64,000 nucleotides of DNA from Modicisalibacter tunisiensis (GTDB lineage: Bacteria; Pseudomonadota; Gammaproteobacteria; Pseudomonadales; Halomonadaceae), in assembly GCF_020148005.1 (NCBI RefSeq), contig NZ_JAGXFD010000001.1:1136729-1200728 (forward strand), given 5' to 3'. Positions 60,597 to 64,000 of this stretch are shown one piece after another; the stretch's first letter is position 1; each line of letters starts with the position of its first letter. A program made the translations under genes and the position numbers. The notes beneath the pieces are model-generated. The model worked only from the letters and a program-made list of their open reading frames with translations, was not told the DNA's origin and ran no database searches.

Positions 60597-60731
60597 CTAG
60601 CGCGATACCGAGCGCTCGCAACCTCGCTGGCGAAAGGGGATTTCAGTGGTATGACAACAAGTTGCCGGTGCCGCTCGGGCAGGCAATACCAAAGTCTAAA
60701 GCACCGGAGGGCGAGTTTGTTACTCTGTCGT

Positions 60732-60760
60732 TTGACTCTCGCCTAACCTTGCCCATAAGG
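60732..60760 (+). promoter_or_regulatory. Probable sigma-70 promoter of lutABC
   Basis: TTGACT (60732–60737) and ATAAGG (60755–60760) are 17 bp apart. The predicted start near 60767 is just before operator 2, so a bound repressor would block it. Confidence 0.5.
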
Positions 60761-60779
60761 TTCTCCAACATCAATTGTC

Positions 60780-60796
60780 AATTGGTTTTACCAATT
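60780..60796. promoter_or_regulatory. LldR-type operator 2
   Basis: The same 17 bases as operator 1 (AATTGGTTTTACCAATT), preceded by TGTC as there, exactly 200 bp away and 62 bp before the lutA start codon. Confidence 0.88.
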
Positions 60797-60858
60797 AGAG
60801 CTCGGCGCCAGCGCGGCGCGGTGCCCGGGTCGCGACGCAACTGGCTCGAGGAAAGGAC

Positions 60859-61614
60859 ATGACGCCACTCAAGCAATACCCCCCCAGGCCGGACAAGGTG
60901 TACTTCTACGGCACCTGTCTCATCGATCTCTTCTATCCCGGCGCCGGGCTCGACGGTATCCGCCTGCTCGAGCGGGAGGGCATCGAGGTGGTGTTTCCCG
61001 ACGACCAGACCTGTTGCGGCCAGCCGGCCTACACCTCGGGCTACCATGACGAGGCCCGGGCGGTGGCGGCCGCGCAGCTCGACCTGTTTCCCGAGCCATG
61101 GCCGGTGATCGTGCCGTCCGGCTCCTGCGGCGGGATGATGCGCACTCACTATCCGCAGCTGTTCGCCGGCACCGAGCGCGAGGCGCAGGCCCGCGAGCTG
61201 GCCGGGCGGATCTTCGAGCTGACCGAGTTCCTGGTGCATGTCTGCCATGTGAAGCTGACCGATCGCGGCGAGCCGCAGCGCGTGGCGATGCATACTTCAT
61301 GCAGCGCCCGGCGTGAGATGGGCGTGGCCGATACCGGCCCGGCGCTGCTCGGCCAGCTCGAGCGGGTGGAACTGGTCGAGCAGGCGCGCGCGGCGGAGTG
61401 CTGTGGCTTCGGTGGGACCTTCGCGGTGCGCCATCCCGAGGTCTCGGCGGCGATGGTCGACGACAAGACCCGGGCCATCGAGGAGGCCGGTGCCGAGCAC
61501 TTCGTGACCTCGGACTGCGGCTGCCTGATGAACATCGACGGCCACCTCGAGCAGCAGCAGCGGCCGGTACGGGGTGAGCACATCGCCAGCTATCTGTGGA
61601 GGCGCACCTCATGA
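60859..61614 (+). CDS. lutA: L-lactate utilisation protein LutA, 251 aa
   Basis: Fe-S subunit of the LutABC complex, which oxidises L-lactate to pyruvate. Two CCG motifs are present: QTCCGQPAYTSG near residue 52 and AECCGFGGTFAV near 177, together with SGSCGGMM, TSCSARREMG and SDCGCLMN. AGGAAAG lies just before the ATG at 60859. lutB starts inside its stop codon (ATGA). Confidence 0.94.
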   Translation: MTPLKQYPPRPDKVYFYGTCLIDLFYPGAGLDGIRLLEREGIEVVFPDDQTCCGQPAYTSGYHDEARAVAAAQLDLFPEPWPVIVPSGSCGGMMRTHYPQLFAGTEREAQARELAGRIFELTEFLVHVCHVKLTDRGEPQRVAMHTSCSARREMGVADTGPALLGQLERVELVEQARAAECCGFGGTFAVRHPEVSAAMVDDKTRAIEEAGAEHFVTSDCGCLMNIDGHLEQQQRPVRGEHIASYLWRRTS

Positions 61615-63053
61615 GCGTTCAGACCTTTACCCCGCAGGCCTTCCATCGTCAGGCTCACGATGCGCTGGGCAACCCGCAGATCCGCAGCAATTTCCGGCGC
61701 GCCATGGACGGGCTGATGGACAAGCGGCGCAGTGTCTTCAGCGAATGGGACGTGGAAACGCTGCGCGAGTTGGGCGCCAACATTCGCCTGCGTGCGCTGT
61801 CGCGGCTGCCGGACCTGCTCGAGCAGCTCGAGGCCAACTGCCAGGCCAACGGCATTCGCGTGCATTGGGCCAGCGACGGCGACGAGGCCTGCCGGATCGT
61901 CCGCGAGATCTGTCAGGCGCGCGAGGCGAAGTCGGTCATCAAGGGCAAGTCGATGGTCTCTGAGGAGATGCACCTCAACGCGCATCTCGAGGAGGCGGGC
62001 ATCGAGGCGCTGGAGTCGGACCTCGGCGAGTACCTCGTGCAGCTCAACGAGCAGACGCCCTCGCACATCATCATGCCGGCGATCCATCTCAACACCGACG
62101 AGATCTCGGACATCCTCCACGACAAGACCGGCACCGAGCGTACCCGCGACGTGGACGCCATGACCGCAGCGGCGCGGGCCCAGCTGCGCGAGCGCTTCAT
62201 GGCCGCCGACGTGGGCATCTCGGGGGTCAACTTCGCGGTCGCCGAGACCGGCACGCTGTGCCTGGTCGAGAATGAGGGCAACGGCCGCATGACCACCACG
62301 GTGCCGCCGGTGCACATCGCGGTGACCGGTATCGAGAAGGTGGTCGAGCGCCTGCGCGACGTGCCGCCGCTCTATGCGCTGCTGACCCGCTCGGCGACCG
62401 GCCAGCCGGTGACCACCTACTTCAACATGATCTCCGGGCCGCGCCGGGCGGACGAGCATGATGGGCCCGAGGAGGTCCATCTGGTGCTGGTCGACAACGG
62501 GCGCTCGGCCATCTACCAGGACGACGAGCTGCTCGACACCCTGCGCTGCATCCGCTGCGGGGCGTGCATGAACCACTGCCCGGTCTACACCCGGGTGGGC
62601 GGGCATACCTACGGCACCACCTACCCGGGGCCGATCGGCAAGATCCTGATGCCGCACCTGATGGGGCTGGAGGCGACCCGCGACCTGCCCAGCGCGTCGA
62701 GCCTGTGCGGGGCCTGCGGCGAGGTCTGTCCGGTGAAGATTCCGATTCCCGACCTGCTGGTGCGGCTGCGCAAGGAGTCGGTCGGCGAGGGGCGCGGCAA
62801 CGTGCCGGGAGCCGGGGTCAAGCGCAACCGCAAGGAGGTCTTCGCCTGGAAGAGCTGGCAGTGGCTGGCCACCCATCCCGGGGCCTGGCGGGCCGGTACC
62901 GGCATGGCCGGCAAGCTGCGCGGGCTGGCGCCGTCGACGCTGCGTCCCTGGACCGACTACCGCACCGTACCGAAGCCGGCATCGACCACGCTGCATGCGC
63001 TGGTCAAGCGCCATCGCCAGGACCACGACACCACCGGGGAGAGCGAGTCATGA
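61611..63053 (+). CDS. lutB: L-lactate utilisation iron-sulphur protein LutB, 480 aa
   Basis: The N-terminal LUD domain (KGKSMVSEEMHLN, AETGTLCLVENEGNGR) is followed by two 4Fe-4S motifs: CIRCGACMNHCPVY (about residue 308) and CGACGEVCPVKIPI (about 368). Length fits YkgF/LutB. GGAGG precedes the ATG at 61611, overlapping lutA by four bases; lutC overlaps in the same way at its end. Confidence 0.95.
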   Translation: MSVQTFTPQAFHRQAHDALGNPQIRSNFRRAMDGLMDKRRSVFSEWDVETLRELGANIRLRALSRLPDLLEQLEANCQANGIRVHWASDGDEACRIVREICQAREAKSVIKGKSMVSEEMHLNAHLEEAGIEALESDLGEYLVQLNEQTPSHIIMPAIHLNTDEISDILHDKTGTERTRDVDAMTAAARAQLRERFMAADVGISGVNFAVAETGTLCLVENEGNGRMTTTVPPVHIAVTGIEKVVERLRDVPPLYALLTRSATGQPVTTYFNMISGPRRADEHDGPEEVHLVLVDNGRSAIYQDDELLDTLRCIRCGACMNHCPVYTRVGGHTYGTTYPGPIGKILMPHLMGLEATRDLPSASSLCGACGEVCPVKIPIPDLLVRLRKESVGEGRGNVPGAGVKRNRKEVFAWKSWQWLATHPGAWRAGTGMAGKLRGLAPSTLRPWTDYRTVPKPASTTLHALVKRHRQDHDTTGESES

Positions 63054-63730
63054 GTGCCCGCGAGACCATTCTCAAGCGCCTGCGCGAACGTGCCGACGGG
63101 GCGCTGAGTGCGCCCGAGAGCGACTTCTCGGTGATGACCGGGCGCGGCTGGACGCCCGCCGAGCGGCTGGCGCGTTTCGAGTCGATGATCACCGCGGTGC
63201 ACGGCGAGGTGCATCACGCCGCGCGGGGCGAATGGACGCAGGCCCTGGCCGCCGTCCTGCGCGACAAGGGCGTGACCCGACTCGGTGTGGGGCGCGAACA
63301 CCCGGTCGCCGTCGAGGCGCGGGCGGCGCTGGCCGACGGCGGCGTGATGCTGGTCGATGCCGACCGTGATATTGCGGCCTGGAGTCGCGAGCAGTTCGAG
63401 ACGCTGGAGGCCGGCCTGACCTCGACCCGGGGTGCCATCGCCGAGACCGGCAGCCTGTGGCTGTGGCCGACCCCCGACGAGCCGCGCCGGCTGAGCCTGG
63501 TGCCGCCGCTGCACATCGCCGTGCTGGACGCCGAGACCATCGAGGACACCTTCTTCGACGTGGTCGAGGCTCACGGCTGGGCGCAGGGCATGCCCACCAA
63601 TGCGCTGCTGATCTCCGGGCCCAGCAAGACCGCGGACATCGAGCAGACGCTGGCCTACGGGGTCCACGGCCCTCGCGAACTGGTGGTGATCGTGCGCCAT
63701 GCTGACGCCCCCGGGCAGGCGGACGCATGA
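63050..63730 (+). CDS. lutC: L-lactate utilisation protein LutC, 226 aa
   Basis: The third LutABC subunit, a LUD-domain protein (DUF162). Recognised by GAIAETGSLWLWPTPDEPRR (key run AETGSLWL), VPPLHIAVLDAETI, and NALLISGPSKTADIEQTLAYGVHGPREL near the C-terminus. The ATG at 63050 overlaps the lutB stop (ATGA), and the next gene starts within its own stop, so all four genes are coupled. Confidence 0.94.
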   Translation: MSARETILKRLRERADGALSAPESDFSVMTGRGWTPAERLARFESMITAVHGEVHHAARGEWTQALAAVLRDKGVTRLGVGREHPVAVEARAALADGGVMLVDADRDIAAWSREQFETLEAGLTSTRGAIAETGSLWLWPTPDEPRRLSLVPPLHIAVLDAETIEDTFFDVVEAHGWAQGMPTNALLISGPSKTADIEQTLAYGVHGPRELVVIVRHADAPGQADA

Positions 63731-64000
63731 CGCCGGCCTATCGTGACCTGCTCGAGGCGCTGCGCGAAACGCTGCCCGACGAGCGCCTGATCCATGATCC
63801 GCTGCGCCTGCTGGCCTATGGTTCCGATGCCAGCTTCTACCGGCTGATTCCGCAGTTGGTGGTGCGCCCTCTCGACGAGGCGGAGCTGGGTGTCGTGATG
63901 CGCGCCTGCCGGGAGCGCGGGCTGCCGATGACGTTTCGCGCCGCGGGCACCTCGCTGTCCGGCCAGGCCGTCGGTGATTCGGTGCTGATCCAGCTCAACC
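63727..64000 (+). CDS. FAD-linked oxidase, probable D-lactate dehydrogenase, N-terminal part
   Basis: The frame runs off the right edge after 91 residues. It starts MTPAYRDLLEALRETLP and shows the beginning of the FAD-binding type 4 domain: LLAYGSDASFYRLIPQLVVRP and RAAGTSLSGQAVGDSVLI (the GTSLSGQ pyrophosphate loop). This matches the Dld-II/GlcD-type lactate dehydrogenases often found behind lutABC. The ATG overlaps the lutC stop by four bases (ATGA). Whether it has the C-terminal Fe-S domain cannot be seen. Confidence 0.88.
   Translation, partial: MTPAYRDLLEALRETLPDERLIHDPLRLLAYGSDASFYRLIPQLVVRPLDEAELGVVMRACRERGLPMTFRAAGTSLSGQAVGDSVLIQLN

Larger units (their letters stand above)
60490..60858. 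promoter_or_regulatory. Divergent lldR–lutA control region
   Basis: 369 bp without a gene. It holds operators at 60580–60596 and 60780–60796 and a plausible sigma-70 promoter for lutA at 60732–60760 (TTGACT, 17 bp, ATAAGG). Confidence 0.8.

Overview
The window is about 64 kb of high-GC DNA from what looks like a halophilic gammaproteobacterium, most likely Halomonas or another Halomonadaceae member. That is an inference from gene families and order (glnA–DUF4124–ntrBC, tripartite tricarboxylate and TRAP transporters, an NSS symporter, an S-adenosylhomocysteine riboswitch before ahcY). No rRNA, tRNA, prophage or insertion sequence was recognised.

Positions 1–8894 are one continuous type I-E CRISPR array: about 146 repeats of 29 bp with 32–33 bp spacers. 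It is cut by the left edge of the window. The repeat orientation (ending GGGGATAACCCG) and the decayed repeats at the right end show that the leader, and presumably the cas genes, lie to the left outside the window. A three-spacer block is duplicated 72 units apart, and a strong terminator closes the array.

Positions 9000–16100 hold small stress and envelope genes: a metallothionein, a DUF2231 membrane protein, an OmpW porin, the GTPase TypA, a Met/Gly-repeat periplasmic protein of the Spy/ZraP type, and a glycosyltransferase plus a degenerate polysaccharide deacetylase. Positions 16357–21543 are the nitrogen regulon core (glnA, a DUF4124 protein, ntrB, ntrC), with NtrC boxes and sigma-54 promoters before both glnA and ntrB; the 3' end of ntrC has been copied twice downstream.

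Positions 21970–27159 form a catabolic cluster: an HMG-CoA-lyase-like enzyme, a family III CoA transferase and a TctCBA transporter, suggesting import, CoA activation and cleavage of a branched dicarboxylate. Central metabolism follows (class I fructose-bisphosphate aldolase, transketolase). The methyl cycle comes next (metK, ahcY behind an SAH riboswitch, metF further on), interrupted by a Na+/H+ antiporter, a copper-type efflux operon behind a MerR-type promoter, a UDP-diacylglucosamine-hydrolase-like phosphatase, an AraC regulator, two permeases, and a CDF exporter with its own MerR-type promoter.

Positions 46768–49988 are a dctPQM TRAP operon with two DctD-like operator sites and a sigma-54 promoter; its probable regulators dctB and dctD lie at 56036–59678. 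Between them are sodC, a zinc-ribbon protein, oligopeptidase A, an NSS symporter, a gamma carbonic anhydrase-like protein and a YdjM-type membrane protein. The right end (59704–64000) is an L-/D-lactate module: an LldR-type regulator diverging from lutABC and a truncated FAD-linked dehydrogenase, with two identical 17-bp operators exactly 200 bp apart between them.
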